Of a stretch of 64,000 nucleotides of DNA, positions 32,201 to 42,793 are shown one piece after another; position 1 is the first letter of the stretch, and every line of letters begins with the position of its first letter. The DNA lies in the NCBI RefSeq assembly GCF_023715415.1, contig NZ_JAMBOB010000004.1:1-64000 (forward strand), written 5' to 3'. The notes beneath the pieces were generated by a model. It did no database searches, had not been told where the DNA came from, and saw nothing but the letters and a program-made list of their open reading frames with translations. The DNA comes from Neobacillus niacini. GTDB lineage: Bacteria; Bacillota; Bacilli; Bacillales; Cytobacillaceae. The position numbers and the translations under genes were made by a program.

Positions 32201-33835
32201 ATGTTTAAGGTACTTGTAACAGATGGTATTAGTGATACTGGATTAAAAAAGTTGTTTGATCACCCAAATTTTATCGTTGAGCGCCAGCCTACACTAAAGC
32301 TGGAAGAGCTAAAGAATATTATTGGAGAGTACGAAGCATTAATTGTACGCAGTCAAACAAAAGTAACGGCGGAATTGCTTCAATATGCTGACCGTCTAAA
32401 GGTAATTGCAAGAGCTGGTGTAGGGGTAGATAACATTGATGTGAATGCTGCTACTGGAAAAGGAATCATTGTCATAAATGCTCCTGGTGCCAACACAATC
32501 GCTGCCACAGAACACACTTTAGCGATGATGCTTTCTATGGCAAGAATGATTCCCCAAGCTCACAAAAAAACTGTGGGCGGAGAATGGGACCGTAATTCTT
32601 TCAAGGGTGTAGAATTATACAAAAAAACACTTGGTGTTATTGGTATGGGGAAAATCGGAACCGAAGTCGCGAAGCGTGCTAAAAGCTTTGGAATGAACAT
32701 ACTGGGATACGACCCTTACTTAACGGAAGAGCGAGCAGAAAAACTAGGAATGAAAAAAGCTAGTCTTGATTTAATTGCACGTGAGTCTGATTTCATTACG
32801 ATTCATACACCACTTACAAACGACACCAAAGGACTTGTAAACGACGACTACCTAAGCAAAACAAAAAAAGGAGTCCGATTTGTTAACGTCGCACGAGGCG
32901 GAATTATTGATGAAAAGGCATTGGTAAGAGCCATTCAAGCTGGACATGTCGCAGGCGCAGCACTTGATGTTTTTGAAAAGGAACCTATTGCTAATCCAGA
33001 TTTGTTAGATAACCCTAATATTATCGTAACTCCGCACTTAGGAGCATCTACTGTAGAGGCGCAGGAAAAAGTTGCCCAAGAAGTAAGTGAAGAAATCATT
33101 GAAATTCTCGAAACACAGTCTATCCGTAATGCTGTAAATATGCCGCAAATGTCTGGGGAGTCGCAACAAAAGATGCAGCCATACTTACTCCTTGGAGAAC
33201 AAATGGGTCAGCTTGTAGTTCAATTATTGAAACATGCTCCTTCTAAAATAGAAATCAATTATTATGGTGATTTAATCGAAGAGGATACGGAACTATTAAC
33301 TCGAACCATGATTAAAGGAATCCTTTCCTACCATCTAAGTGATTCTGTTAATTTGATAAATGCGCTTCATCTATTGAAAGGACAGGGAGTTTCCTATAAT
33401 GTCCAGAAAAATGCTACTAATAAAGGCTTTGCCAACTATATGGAGCTTGCTATTACAAAAGGATCAGAAACAGCTAAAATTGGTGCGACAGTCTTAAACG
33501 GCTATGGCGCAAGAATCGTGAAAATTAACGAGTATCGTATTGATGTACGACCAGAAAGCCACCTCTTACTTATAAAACATCAGGACGTCCCTGGTATGAT
33601 TGGCAAGGTTGGATCCCTTCTCGGTGATTATGATATTAATATTGGAACGATGCAAGTAGGAAGAACGACTGTCGGTGGGGAAGCTGTCATGGTGTTAACT
33701 CTTGATAAGCAAATTACTACAGAGGTAATTCGTGCCCTTACACAAATTAACGGTTTAAACATAGCTCAATCGTTAGAGTTAGAAAATGTTGATTCCTTTT
33801 ATCCAGGAAGACTTGAGTTAGAACAAGTTAAATAA
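32201..33835 (+). CDS. serA: D-3-phosphoglycerate dehydrogenase
   Basis: A 544-residue enzyme that starts serine synthesis by oxidising 3-phosphoglycerate. The substrate and NAD domains show RAGVGVDNIDV, GVIGMGKIGTEVA (GxGxxG), NVARGGIIDE and TPHLGAST. An ASB-type intervening domain spans about 320-460. The C-terminal ACT domain (KHQDVPGMIGKVGSLLGDYDINIG) probably mediates serine feedback. It is a single-gene transcript behind the T-box. Confidence 0.97.
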   Translation: MFKVLVTDGISDTGLKKLFDHPNFIVERQPTLKLEELKNIIGEYEALIVRSQTKVTAELLQYADRLKVIARAGVGVDNIDVNAATGKGIIVINAPGANTIAATEHTLAMMLSMARMIPQAHKKTVGGEWDRNSFKGVELYKKTLGVIGMGKIGTEVAKRAKSFGMNILGYDPYLTEERAEKLGMKKASLDLIARESDFITIHTPLTNDTKGLVNDDYLSKTKKGVRFVNVARGGIIDEKALVRAIQAGHVAGAALDVFEKEPIANPDLLDNPNIIVTPHLGASTVEAQEKVAQEVSEEIIEILETQSIRNAVNMPQMSGESQQKMQPYLLLGEQMGQLVVQLLKHAPSKIEINYYGDLIEEDTELLTRTMIKGILSYHLSDSVNLINALHLLKGQGVSYNVQKNATNKGFANYMELAITKGSETAKIGATVLNGYGARIVKINEYRIDVRPESHLLLIKHQDVPGMIGKVGSLLGDYDINIGTMQVGRTTVGGEAVMVLTLDKQITTEVIRALTQINGLNIAQSLELENVDSFYPGRLELEQVK

Positions 33836-33840
33836 TTGAA

Positions 33841-33873
33841 AGAGGGATTGCATGGCAATCCCTCTTAGTTTTT
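33841..33873. terminator. Bidirectional terminator
   Basis: AGAGGGATTGC (33841-33851) and GCAATCCCTCT (33855-33865) form an 11-bp stem followed by TTAGTTTTTTT between convergent serA and the HAD gene. Confidence 0.92.
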
Positions 33874-35004
33874 TTCAATAATCCCCCTCACATCAAGCAC
33901 TGTATCAAGAATATAGTCTGCCTCGTGCTTTTCAAAGGTACTTCTTGCATCTTTTCCGGATAATCCTGTCAATACAGCGGCAAACTGACATCCCATTTTT
34001 CTCGCAGCCAGAAGGTCTGCCAAGGAATCCCCCACCACGAGTACCTCTTCACCATTATCAATTGGCAAGGGCGTATTTAAACAATCCTCGACTGAAGTGT
34101 CTCTGCCCTTTAGACCCAAAATGTACGTAAACGGTTCTGGTTTTGACAGTGACCTTCTTTCATTTAATCCCTTTTCTGCTTTCAGCACATCATCTGCAGT
34201 GACAATATGATTGATTTCAAAGTGTTTTAGCCAGTCTAAGTGGTGGAAGGGTTGTATAGTCTCAAGCTCAGGTCTACCGGTTCCAATCCCTATTTTCACC
34301 CCAGATTCCTTAAGGAATGAAAAGAGTGCTTCAATCTCTTCTTTAGCAGCTAAAGTAGTCTCATTCGCTAAGAAACCCTTCTTCCCTAACTGCACAGAAG
34401 GTCTACCAGTGGAGTTTTCCACATTCTCATCACCAACGTACCATTCCTGACAGATATGCTCACATACTGACCATAGCTCGCTAATTCCACTAAAGATGTT
34501 CGTTTGAACCCCCAGCTTTTCTTCCACTAATTGATTTAGATAATTGAACAATTCCTGCTTTGTTTCCGTTGAACGTTCAAATTCAGGAACAAATCGATTG
34601 AAATCTAAGTTAACGTTATATTTATCTAGTACCCCGCCTATTTCAAGCAAAACTTCTCTAGTAATGGGTTCTTGCAGCCAGCTATTTATTCTCTCCTGCT
34701 CGTTTTCCGTAATTTGAGATAAAAGATGAATGAATTGATGGCCAAAAGACAAATAAATCATATCCCAATTCGCATTAAGTCCCCTCGACTTCATAAGCTT
34801 TAGGGTCTCATCATTTTTTCCAAACACAGTCTCCCGAATTTCCTTCATTTCTGTTGGAGTACAGTCTGTTTTGTATTTTTCGGGTGACAATGCCAAATAA
34901 TTATTACTAATTAACAATTCCCAAACAGTTAAAGCTGATGCATCAAAGTAATGCTCTTCACTTAACAAAACGCCATCCACATCAAATAACATTGTACGTA
35001 TCAT
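33865..35004 (-). CDS. HAD family hydrolase
   Basis: A 379-residue HAD phosphatase with motif I FDVDGVLL (Asp nucleophile pair at about residues 8 and 10), motif II GIGTGRP, and motif IV VLVVGDSLADLLAARKMGC. A large helical cap of about 200 residues lies between motifs I and II, longer than in most phosphatases of this family. It hydrolyses an unidentified phosphate ester. ATG 35004 follows AAGAGGGTG. It is a single gene with a terminator on the 3' side. Confidence 0.85.
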   Translation of the reverse strand: MIRTMLFDVDGVLLSEEHYFDASALTVWELLISNNYLALSPEKYKTDCTPTEMKEIRETVFGKNDETLKLMKSRGLNANWDMIYLSFGHQFIHLLSQITENEQERINSWLQEPITREVLLEIGGVLDKYNVNLDFNRFVPEFERSTETKQELFNYLNQLVEEKLGVQTNIFSGISELWSVCEHICQEWYVGDENVENSTGRPSVQLGKKGFLANETTLAAKEEIEALFSFLKESGVKIGIGTGRPELETIQPFHHLDWLKHFEINHIVTADDVLKAEKGLNERRSLSKPEPFTYILGLKGRDTSVEDCLNTPLPIDNGEEVLVVGDSLADLLAARKMGCQFAAVLTGLSGKDARSTFEKHEADYILDTVLDVRGIIEKN

Positions 35005-35154
35005 CTAAAACACCCTCTTCTCCCAGTCCGCTTTATTCCGTTATCGTAACACAGCAAAGACCTAAATTTAAAGCATTATATTGAATATTAAAGCCAAGGT
35101 ATTACATTTATAAATTTGAATCACACTATAAAATTACTTAGACTGTGAATATTA

Positions 35155-35193
35155 AAAAAGGAAGCTAGCCACAATAGTGACTAGCTTCCTTTA
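35155..35193 (-). terminator. Terminator of the LysM cell-wall hydrolase gene
   Basis: GGAAGCTAG and CTAGCTTCC pair with an A/T flank (AAAAAAGGAAGCTAG...CTAGCTTCCTTT), and the minus strand ends in TTTTTT. Stop of the hydrolase lies at its right edge. Confidence 0.88.
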
Positions 35194-35201
35194 ACTATTT
35201 A

Positions 35202-35801
35202 TTATCTTGCAAAACGGTGATTACCGATTGTTACTGTTACTTCGCGTGAAAAAATCCACTGGCTTACTGCTGTTTTTGGATTATAGAAGAATAAAGAACC
35301 ATTTCCTTTTCCTTGGAAAGCTAGTGCTTCATTAACAGCCTTTTTAGAAGCAGCATCAGCTGCTTGATTAATCTGACCGTTTTGGACTGGAGTAAACGCA
35401 TAGTGTCCATTCGAAATTTGATAGATTACTTCTCTGACTGAGTTAGGGAAATCCGGGCTTGCCACACGATTTAAAATAACAGTTGCAACTGCAACTTTCC
35501 CTGCATAAGGTTCCCCTACTGCTTCTGCTTGAACAAGACGTGCCATTAAGTCTTTATCAGCTGCTGAAATAGTAGCATTGGGGATTACTAGATTTGAACC
35601 AGCATATAATAGAGAACCTGTTGCGTTGTTCGCCTTCATTAAGCTTGTAATCGGTACTCCATACTTTGTTGCAATCTTCCAATAGGTTTCACCGTATTGT
35701 ACTTTATGATTTGTAGCTGCTTCTGATTTGGTTACACCCGTAAATGCTGACATTGAAAAGATTAATCCCGCTGCAATGATAATTTTTTTAAATTTATTCA
35801 T
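35202..35801 (-). CDS. LysM and SleB/CwlJ-type cell wall hydrolase (YkvT-like)
   Basis: A 199-residue secreted enzyme. A signal peptide covers about residues 1-29 (FKKIIIAAGLIFSMSAFTGV, cleavage after SEA). A LysM domain spans 33-75 (YGETYWKIATKYGVPITSLMKANN). A Hydrolase_2 domain begins at about residue 82 (LMARLVQAEAVGEPYAGKVAVATVILNRV), with the catalytic Glu in QAEAVGEP. It cleaves peptidoglycan, perhaps in vegetative growth or spore germination. The overall domain order resembles B. subtilis YkvT. It is a single gene. Confidence 0.88.
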   Translation of the reverse strand: MNKFKKIIIAAGLIFSMSAFTGVTKSEAATNHKVQYGETYWKIATKYGVPITSLMKANNATGSLLYAGSNLVIPNATISAADKDLMARLVQAEAVGEPYAGKVAVATVILNRVASPDFPNSVREVIYQISNGHYAFTPVQNGQINQAADAASKKAVNEALAFQGKGNGSLFFYNPKTAVSQWIFSREVTVTIGNHRFAR

Positions 35802-36160
35802 GTTTTGTTAGCCTCCTAGTATTCTCGTTTGTTTCTCTACTAATAAGGCTACCAGTTGTAACATACTATATCATTACCCAAAAATATCCAGATAAAGAAT
35901 TGGATAAAGTGCTACTGGTATGAAAGCATTTCTCTATCAATTGGAATAATAAACCAATGTGACACTATCTCCTCATTAATTCCTTTAGTGGATAATCAAG
36001 GAAAAATTGTTACATTCTATTTCAGGCTTATTTCATAAAATATCCTTGTAACATAATTAATCTTCACTAGATTGACAAAATATCCCTCAATTTGGTACAG
36101 GTTTCTATCTGAATCTTAGGTAATAATATAGTAGAAGACAAAAATAATGGAGGTATACAC
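35802..36160. other. Intergenic region between the hydrolase and dps
   Basis: A/T-rich divergent spacer. TTGACA at 36072-36077 lacks a good -10. GTTTCT (36101-36106) and GGTAAT (36119-36124) with 12 bp between resemble a sigma-B promoter (GTTTAA-N12-14-GGGTAT), which would fit a stress-induced Dps. No gene is visible here. Confidence 0.4.
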
Positions 36161-36607
36161 GTGGAAAATCAGTTAGTCAGCGTACTTAACAAACAAATAG
36201 CAAATTGGTCCGTATTGTATATCAAGTTACATAATTATCACTGGTATGTGAAGGGCAGTCAATTTTTCACCTTACATGCTAAATTTGAGGAATTCTATAA
36301 CGAAGCTGGATTGCATGTCGATGAGTTAGCAGAACGTTTATTAGCAATTGGCGGCAGACCAGTAGCAACTATGAAAGAGTGCCTTGAACTATCTTCTATT
36401 AAGGAAGCAGATGGTAATGAAAGTGCCGAGGAAATGGTTCAAGCTGTTATCAATGACTTCTCTATTATCATTGGTGAATTAAAAGAAGGAATGAGCTTTG
36501 CTGGAGAAAAGGATGATGAAACAACAGGAGATATGCTCCTTGCTATTCATTCTGGTTTAGAAAAACACGTTTGGATGTTAACCGCATTTCTCGGTAAATC
36601 AATCTAA
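36161..36607 (+). CDS. dps: Dps-type ferritin-like DNA-protecting protein
   Basis: A 148-residue Dps/MrgA-family miniferritin. The ferroxidase ligands lie in [22 protein letters not shown] and [14 protein letters not shown], and a C-terminal helix carries [12 protein letters not shown]. It forms dodecamers that store iron and protect DNA from peroxide. GTG 36161 has GGAGG 7 nt upstream. Expression under general stress is suggested by the sigma-B-like sites, not proven. Confidence 0.92.
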   Translation: MENQLVSVLNKQIANWSVLYIKLHNYHWYVKGSQFFTLHAKFEEFYNEAGLHVDELAERLLAIGGRPVATMKECLELSSIKEADGNESAEEMVQAVINDFSIIIGELKEGMSFAGEKDDETTGDMLLAIHSGLEKHVWMLTAFLGKSI

Positions 36608-36631
36608 ATTTTTTACTACCCAACAGTAAAA

Positions 36632-36663
36632 AACTAAGACTCAGCACCTGCTGAGTCTTAGTT
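36632..36663. terminator. Bidirectional terminator (dps / bdbC)
   Basis: AACTAAGACTCAGCA (36632-36646) and TGCTGAGTCTTAGTT (36649-36663) form a perfect 15-bp stem between convergent dps and bdbC. Confidence 0.88.
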
Positions 36664-37074
36664 CTATTTTCCCTTATTGCCACGAGCAATCATTACTAAA
36701 CAAAAGGTAATAATCGTGAATGCCGTAAACGCCAAGATTGGAATGGTGATAAAGCCAAGCCAATTAATATAATCTTTTGAGCAGGGCACACCACTTGTAC
36801 ACATTTCAAATTGCTGCAGGTATGGTATCTTTTGCAGTGCAGTATGGTAGACGGAAATAATCATCCCAATTATGGATAGTGGTAAAGCGTACTTCACAAT
36901 TCCTCTATCATTCTGATAAAAGGCAATCCCTAGCATGATGGCTAATGGATACATAAAAATCCTTTGGTACCAGCAAAGTGTACATGGAATGTAATGAAGA
37001 ACCTCACTAAAGTACAAGCTTCCAATGGTTGCAATAAGCGATGCAACCCATGCAAGTAATAAGGATTTACTCAT
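36664..37074 (-). CDS. bdbC: Thiol-disulfide oxidoreductase BdbC (DsbB-like)
   Basis: A 136-residue membrane protein with four helices. The CTLC redox pair is in LHYIPCTLCWYQRIFMYPL, and the second periplasmic-type pair is in FEMCTSGVPCSKDYINWLG. It reoxidises BdbD by passing electrons to quinone. ATG 37074 has GGAG 7 nt upstream and overlaps the bdbD end by 8 nt; the longer frame to 37101 would start inside bdbD. Confidence 0.93.
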   Translation of the reverse strand: MSKSLLLAWVASLIATIGSLYFSEVLHYIPCTLCWYQRIFMYPLAIMLGIAFYQNDRGIVKYALPLSIIGMIISVYHTALQKIPYLQQFEMCTSGVPCSKDYINWLGFITIPILAFTAFTIITFCLVMIARGNKGK

Positions 37075-37795
37075 CCTTTTTCTCCATTGCAGCATCTTCA
37101 ACCATTTTATTTAAATCATCCAAGGATTGACCATCAAACCGTTTACCATTAACAAAAATGGTAGGTGTTCCATTCACTCCTAATTTTTCACCTAGTTCAT
37201 TATCCGCTTCCCAAGCATCCTCAGGTTCTTTCGTATCAAAATAGTCTGCTACCTTTTTAACTTCCTCTTCACTCGCTATTTCTTGGAGTGTTTCCTTTAA
37301 GAAATCTTCCGTAAAGACATCTACCTTTTCATACCTTGTATCTTCTGGTTGCTTCTTATAGATTAGGTCATGGAACTCCCAGAATTTTTCGTTACCAAGC
37401 TCATGATAAACTGATTCTGAAAATTTAGCTGTCCGTTTGGAATCAACATTGATAAATGGATAATGGAAATAATAGAATTTCGCTTTTCCCGTATCAACAA
37501 ATTCCTTTACAATTAATGGAACAGTGGTGTCAGCGAAGTTTTTACAATTCGGACATTTGTAATCACCAAATTCAACAATAGAAACAGGTGCAGATTCTTT
37601 CCCAAGAAAGGGTTGATTTGCATAATCAATCTCTTCCTTTACAGGCTCATCGTTTTTTTGGTTATTCGCTAGAAAGATAAAACCAATAATAGCTACTGCG
37701 ATCAATCCAATGATCCAAAACACAAATTTTGATGATGAGGATGAGGACGCAGGTTTCTTCGTTCCTTTTTTAGAACTATTTTTTCGTTTTGCCAT
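37067..37795 (-). CDS. bdbD: Disulfide-forming thioredoxin-like protein BdbD (DsbA-like)
   Basis: A 242-residue membrane-anchored DsbA-like protein. A Lys/Ser-rich cytoplasmic start is followed by one helix (FVFWIIGLIAVAIIGFIFLA, about residues 24-44). The catalytic CPNC motif is in EFGDYKCPNCKNFAD, and the cis-Pro loop is GVNGTPTIFVNG. It oxidises cysteines in exported proteins together with BdbC. ATG 37795 has AAGGAG 7 nt upstream. The downstream bdbC overlap shows coupled expression. Confidence 0.93.
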   Translation of the reverse strand: MAKRKNSSKKGTKKPASSSSSSKFVFWIIGLIAVAIIGFIFLANNQKNDEPVKEEIDYANQPFLGKESAPVSIVEFGDYKCPNCKNFADTTVPLIVKEFVDTGKAKFYYFHYPFINVDSKRTAKFSESVYHELGNEKFWEFHDLIYKKQPEDTRYEKVDVFTEDFLKETLQEIASEEEVKKVADYFDTKEPEDAWEADNELGEKLGVNGTPTIFVNGKRFDGQSLDDLNKMVEDAAMEKKDE

Positions 37796-37871
37796 GATCA
37801 AACTCCTTCTTATAATTTATTAGAGTTTATCATCTTTGAAAAATAAATGCATTTAACTAATACCGCAATAG

Positions 37872-37896
37872 AGAGCATACCCAATGGGCATACTCT
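37872..37896 (-). terminator. Hairpin after the aldo-keto reductase gene
   Basis: As RNA, AGAGUAUGCCC-AUU-GGGUAUGCUCU forms an 11-bp stem with two G-U pairs 35 nt after the stop. The following T tract is weak, so termination is only probable. Confidence 0.5.
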
Positions 37897-37930
37897 ACCT
37901 ATCATATTTACATTGTTAGAATACTTGGTA

Positions 37931-38905
37931 TTATCTTCTCGGTGCAAAGTCTTTTATATCTTCAAGGATAGTATTAATCTCTCTTAAAACCTCGTGATCG
38001 AGAGTAATATCTATTGCTTTTGCATTCTCCTCAATCTGCTGTGGTTTGCTTGCCCCAACAATCGCAGAACTAATGCCCGGATGGCGCAGGATCCAAGCTA
38101 GTGATAATTGACTTAGTGTCACTCCTAATTCATTCGCCAAACTGTTTAGTTTTTGGACAGAGTGAAGAACATCATCTCGAAAATAGCTATTAATCACAGT
38201 GTTTACCGAATCATTCGCTGCACGGCTATCTGCTGGTTTTTCTGCATTTGGCTTATACTTACCAGTTAAAATCCCCTGTGCCAAAGGTGAAAAGACAATC
38301 TGGCCCAGCCCGTTTTCAACGGAAACAGGCATAACATCACTTTCAATGTATCTCTCAAGCATGTTATAAATAGGCTGGTTTGAAATAATCGGCCTTAACT
38401 GATTGGCTTTACCAATTCCTGCTGCTTTTTCTATTTGAGCAGCACTCCATTCACTCACACCGGCATATAGAATTTTCCCTTGCCTAACTAAATCATCAAG
38501 TGCATACAATGTTTCTTCCATTGGTACCTCTGGGTCAAAGCGGTGACATTGATAGAGATCAATATAGTCTAATCCCAAGCGTTTTAAGCTGGCGTCACAT
38601 TGCTCCATAATATGTTTCCTTGAAAGACCGCGATCATTGGGTCCTGATCCCATTGAGAAGAATGCCTTTGTTGCAACCACATAGGAACTTCTAGGATATT
38701 CTTTTAAAGCCTCACCTAGGACTTCTTCTGCTCTCCCGTTCTCATAAGCATTTGCTGTATCAAAGAAGTTAATACCCAGTTCATATGCCTTATGAATACA
38801 ATTATGTGCAGTTTGATTATTAACTGATTTCCCATAAGTAAGCCAGCTTCCTAGCCCAATTTCACTTATTTTTAAGCCACTATTTCCCAGCCTGCGATAT
38901 TTCAT
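37931..38905 (-). CDS. Aldo/keto reductase
   Basis: A 324-residue AKR with the catalytic tetrad spread over FFDTANAYENGRAEEVLGEAL (Asp, Tyr), VVATKAF (Lys) and YQCHRFD (His), and NADPH-binding SPLAQGILTGKY plus SAIVGASKPQQIEENA at the end. It resembles the Kv-beta-like group (YhdN/YrpG type). It reduces aldehydes or ketones; the natural substrate is unknown. It follows a decayed fragment and the arabinose locus on the same strand, but no operon can be shown. Confidence 0.9.
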   Translation of the reverse strand: MKYRRLGNSGLKISEIGLGSWLTYGKSVNNQTAHNCIHKAYELGINFFDTANAYENGRAEEVLGEALKEYPRSSYVVATKAFFSMGSGPNDRGLSRKHIMEQCDASLKRLGLDYIDLYQCHRFDPEVPMEETLYALDDLVRQGKILYAGVSEWSAAQIEKAAGIGKANQLRPIISNQPIYNMLERYIESDVMPVSVENGLGQIVFSPLAQGILTGKYKPNAEKPADSRAANDSVNTVINSYFRDDVLHSVQKLNSLANELGVTLSQLSLAWILRHPGISSAIVGASKPQQIEENAKAIDITLDHEVLREINTILEDIKDFAPRR

Positions 38906-38999
38906 TATAATTCTCCTTCACCAATTTAATAAGTTGTCCCAGCTAAAAGGTATAATTTGGTTTTTCTGGACTAGTTAGGGGCTGCCATATTTAAAAATG

Positions 39000-39101
39000 T
39001 TAAAGCCGTGAACCGGTTTCTTTGCTTATGAGCTTCAGATAAGCTGCTTTTACAAGGTCATCGTCAATTCCAAGCTGTGACGAACTTGGTAACACATTCT
39101 T
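39000..39101 (-). pseudogene. Short C-terminal gene fragment
   Basis: An open stretch of 33 codons ends LGIDDDLVKAAYLKLISKET followed by GSRL and TAA at 39000-39002. It starts just after an in-frame TGA and has no start codon or ribosome binding site, so it looks like the end of a decayed gene. I cannot name the parent. The rest of 38906-39137 shows nothing further. Confidence 0.35.
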
Positions 39102-39137
39102 TCACCTATTTGTCCTCCCGCTCCTCCTACTATCATA

Positions 39138-40661
<1,524 letters not shown>

Positions 40662-40691
40662 TCAAATTGCAAAATAGTAAAATAGTTTATA

Positions 40692-40802
40692 TCACCCTTT
40701 AACCCCGCCTGTTGTCATTCCTCCAATTAAATATCGTTGGAAGAAGATATACAAGATTAGTACATGGAAAATCGCCATAACAGATTCAGCTATTAATACA
40801 TC
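40692..40802 (-). pseudogene. araQ permease, C-terminal stub
   Basis: The minus strand encodes DVLIAESVMAIFHVLILYIF followed by FQRYLIGGMTTGGVKG and TGA at 40692-40694. FQRYL-x-G-x(3)-G-VKG is the standard end of carbohydrate ABC permeases such as AraQ. There is no start, and an in-frame TAA directly precedes it (40803-40805). It is a remnant of the arabino-oligosaccharide transporter that normally precedes abfA. Confidence 0.75.
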
Positions 40803-40838
40803 TTAGTCTAAAATCATCTTAGCTTTATTTTTCGCACT
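40803..40838 (-). pseudogene. Start of a second arabinofuranosidase gene, truncated
   Basis: The minus strand encodes AKNKAKMILD and then stop TAA. It matches the abfA start [10 protein letters not shown] in 7 of 10 positions and is preceded by AGGAAT. It is joined directly to the araQ stub, which marks a deletion that removed the rest of this gene and most of the transporter genes. Confidence 0.6.
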
Positions 40839-40848
40839 ATTCCTTTCG

Positions 40849-41121
40849 TTAGTTGACCTTCTCCCACTTTGGATTTCCTGCCAGCGGACATGCTTTGTTT
40901 TTAAATTTAGCCCGGTAACGGACAATCGATCCACTAAGAGCACAAGTGGTCCCGTACCGGAGGGAAGAACAAGAATTACAAATTTTTAATCTTGCTTCGT
41001 AGACATCATCGGACACAATTACAGATAAATCTTCCTCGGTTTCTTTCACAAGTTCCTCGATTACCTCTTCCGTTACAATTACACTATCAGAGCAGCCTCT
41101 ACATAGACTTTTTTCAGTCAC
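40849..41121 (-). CDS. Small cysteine-rich protein of unknown function
   Basis: A 90-residue protein with seven cysteines in zinc-ribbon-like spacing: LCRGC near the N-terminus, then ICNSC, TTCALSGSIVRY and NKACPLAG. The middle (EEVIEELVKETEEDLSV) is acidic and helical. It recalls a DUF6171-type family, but that is from memory. GTG 41121 follows GGCGGGG. It sits between araA and the deletion scar, which is not its usual context as far as I know. It probably binds metal; no function is assigned. Confidence 0.65.
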   Translation of the reverse strand: MTEKSLCRGCSDSVIVTEEVIEELVKETEEDLSVIVSDDVYEARLKICNSCSSLRYGTTCALSGSIVRYRAKFKNKACPLAGNPKWEKVN

Positions 41122-41177
41122 TTAATTCCCCGCCTTTTTACTATTCAATCACTAATGTGTTCCAATATTAAACACGA

Positions 41178-41199
41178 GGGCTATTATAGCTAATAGCCC
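41178..41199. terminator. Hairpin after araA
   Basis: GGGCTATTA (41178-41186) and TAATAGCCC (41191-41199) form a 9-bp stem with a TAGC loop 25 nt after araA. On the minus strand the T tract is weak, so it may stabilise mRNA rather than end transcription. Confidence 0.55.
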
Positions 41200-41223
41200 C
41201 AAGTTTGTTTATTTATGTTAGAT

Positions 41224-42708
41224 TTAACGGTAAATAAGGTCATTCCAACGTAATTCATTGTTGAAGGCATGAGTGTTAGTATCGTTATTGATGACGACCA
41301 TTTCAATACCAGCTAATTCAGCAAAGTCTCTTAATTGTTCAGTTGTCACTTTAGTGGAGTAACCTGTGTGGTGAGCTCCTCCTGCCTGAATCCAATTTTC
41401 AACAGCTTGGCTTAGGGACGGCTGTGTCTTCCAAAGAACTCTAGCTACAGGAAGGTTTGGCATTTCTTTTTCTGGCTGTACGGCATCTACTTCGTTTACA
41501 AGCAGACGGAAACGATGTCCAAGGTCAATAATTGATGCGTTTAATGCAGAGCCGCCTTTTCCATCAAATACGATTCTCGCAGGATCTTCCTTGCCGCCAA
41601 TTCCAAGTGGATGAACCTCGATTTTAGGACGAGTTGCTGAAATGGTAGGACATACCTCAAGCATATGGGCACCCAAAACCATTTCATTTCCTGGCTCAAA
41701 ATGATATGTGTAGTCTTCCATAAAGGATGTTCCTTCGTTACCAGCAATAATTTTCATCAATCTAACTAATGCTGCTGTTTTCCAGTCACCTTCTCCAGCA
41801 AAGCCATAGCCTTGCTCCATTAAACGTTGAACAGCAAGACCAGGAAGCTGACGCATACCATGTAAATCTTCGAAAGTAGTCGTAAATGCTGTATAGTTTC
41901 CTTCTATTAAGAATGCTTTCATTCCTAGTTCAATTCTCGCTTGATAACGAATGGAGTCTCTCACTGGACCTTCTGTAAGACCTTCAGGGACTAAATCATA
42001 AAGCTCTTCATATTCAGCTAAAAGCTGATCTACTTCTTGCTCAGACACCTCATCCATTTTTTGTACTAAGTCACCAACACCATATCCATTTACAGTCCAG
42101 CCAAATTTAATTTGCGCTTCGACCTTATCACCTTCTGTTACCGCTACCTGACGCATATTATCGCCAAATCTTGCTACTTTAAGGTTTTTGCTTTCTGCAA
42201 ACGCTGCTGCAGTACGCATCCAGCTGCCAATCCGTTCTCTAACTGCAGGATTTTCCCAGTGTCCAACCACTACCTTACGTTTTACATTCATACGGCTGTG
42301 GATAAAACCATGCTCACGGTCACCATGTGCGGATTGGTTTAAGTTCATGAAATCCATATCAATGGAATCCCATGGAATATCGCGATTAAATTGAGTAGCT
42401 AAATGTAAGAGTGGTTTTTGAAGTGCAGCGAGGCCCGCAATCCACATTTTCGATGGTGAGAATGTGTGCATCCAAGTAATGATACCTGCACAATTTTCAT
42501 CTGCATTTGCTTCTAGGATTAATTTACGAATTGCATCTGAATCTTTAACAACGGATTTAAATACGAGTTTATAAGGAACAGCTGAGTCATCATCCAGGCC
42601 ATTGACAATCGTTTTTGAGTTTTCTTCTACTGCTCTTAGTACATCTTCTCCGTAAAGTAATTGACTTCCAGTAACAAACCAGTATTCATACGCTTTTGTC
42701 GTTAACAA
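41224..42708 (-). CDS. araA: L-arabinose isomerase
   Basis: A 494-residue enzyme that converts L-arabinose to L-ribulose. Family blocks are [44 protein letters not shown] and [15 protein letters not shown], with metal ligand Glu and His residues including [10 protein letters not shown] 42708 follows GGGGGA. It is the third gene of the araB-araD-araA set under AraR. Confidence 0.97.
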   Translation of the reverse strand: MLTTKAYEYWFVTGSQLLYGEDVLRAVEENSKTIVNGLDDDSAVPYKLVFKSVVKDSDAIRKLILEANADENCAGIITWMHTFSPSKMWIAGLAALQKPLLHLATQFNRDIPWDSIDMDFMNLNQSAHGDREHGFIHSRMNVKRKVVVGHWENPAVRERIGSWMRTAAAFAESKNLKVARFGDNMRQVAVTEGDKVEAQIKFGWTVNGYGVGDLVQKMDEVSEQEVDQLLAEYEELYDLVPEGLTEGPVRDSIRYQARIELGMKAFLIEGNYTAFTTTFEDLHGMRQLPGLAVQRLMEQGYGFAGEGDWKTAALVRLMKIIAGNEGTSFMEDYTYHFEPGNEMVLGAHMLEVCPTISATRPKIEVHPLGIGGKEDPARIVFDGKGGSALNASIIDLGHRFRLLVNEVDAVQPEKEMPNLPVARVLWKTQPSLSQAVENWIQAGGAHHTGYSTKVTTEQLRDFAELAGIEMVVINNDTNTHAFNNELRWNDLIYR

Positions 42709-42793
42709 GGTAAATCCCCCTTAAAATGTGTTTGATTGGAGTTTAATAGATTAATAAATATGCATATTAAGATGTGACCATATAAAAAATTGT

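Noticed and set aside
34990..35005. AraR-like ATTGTACGTATCAT at the start of the HAD hydrolase gene
   Set aside because: Only one half of the palindrome fits, it overlaps coding sequence, and the gene has no arabinose context; likely chance.
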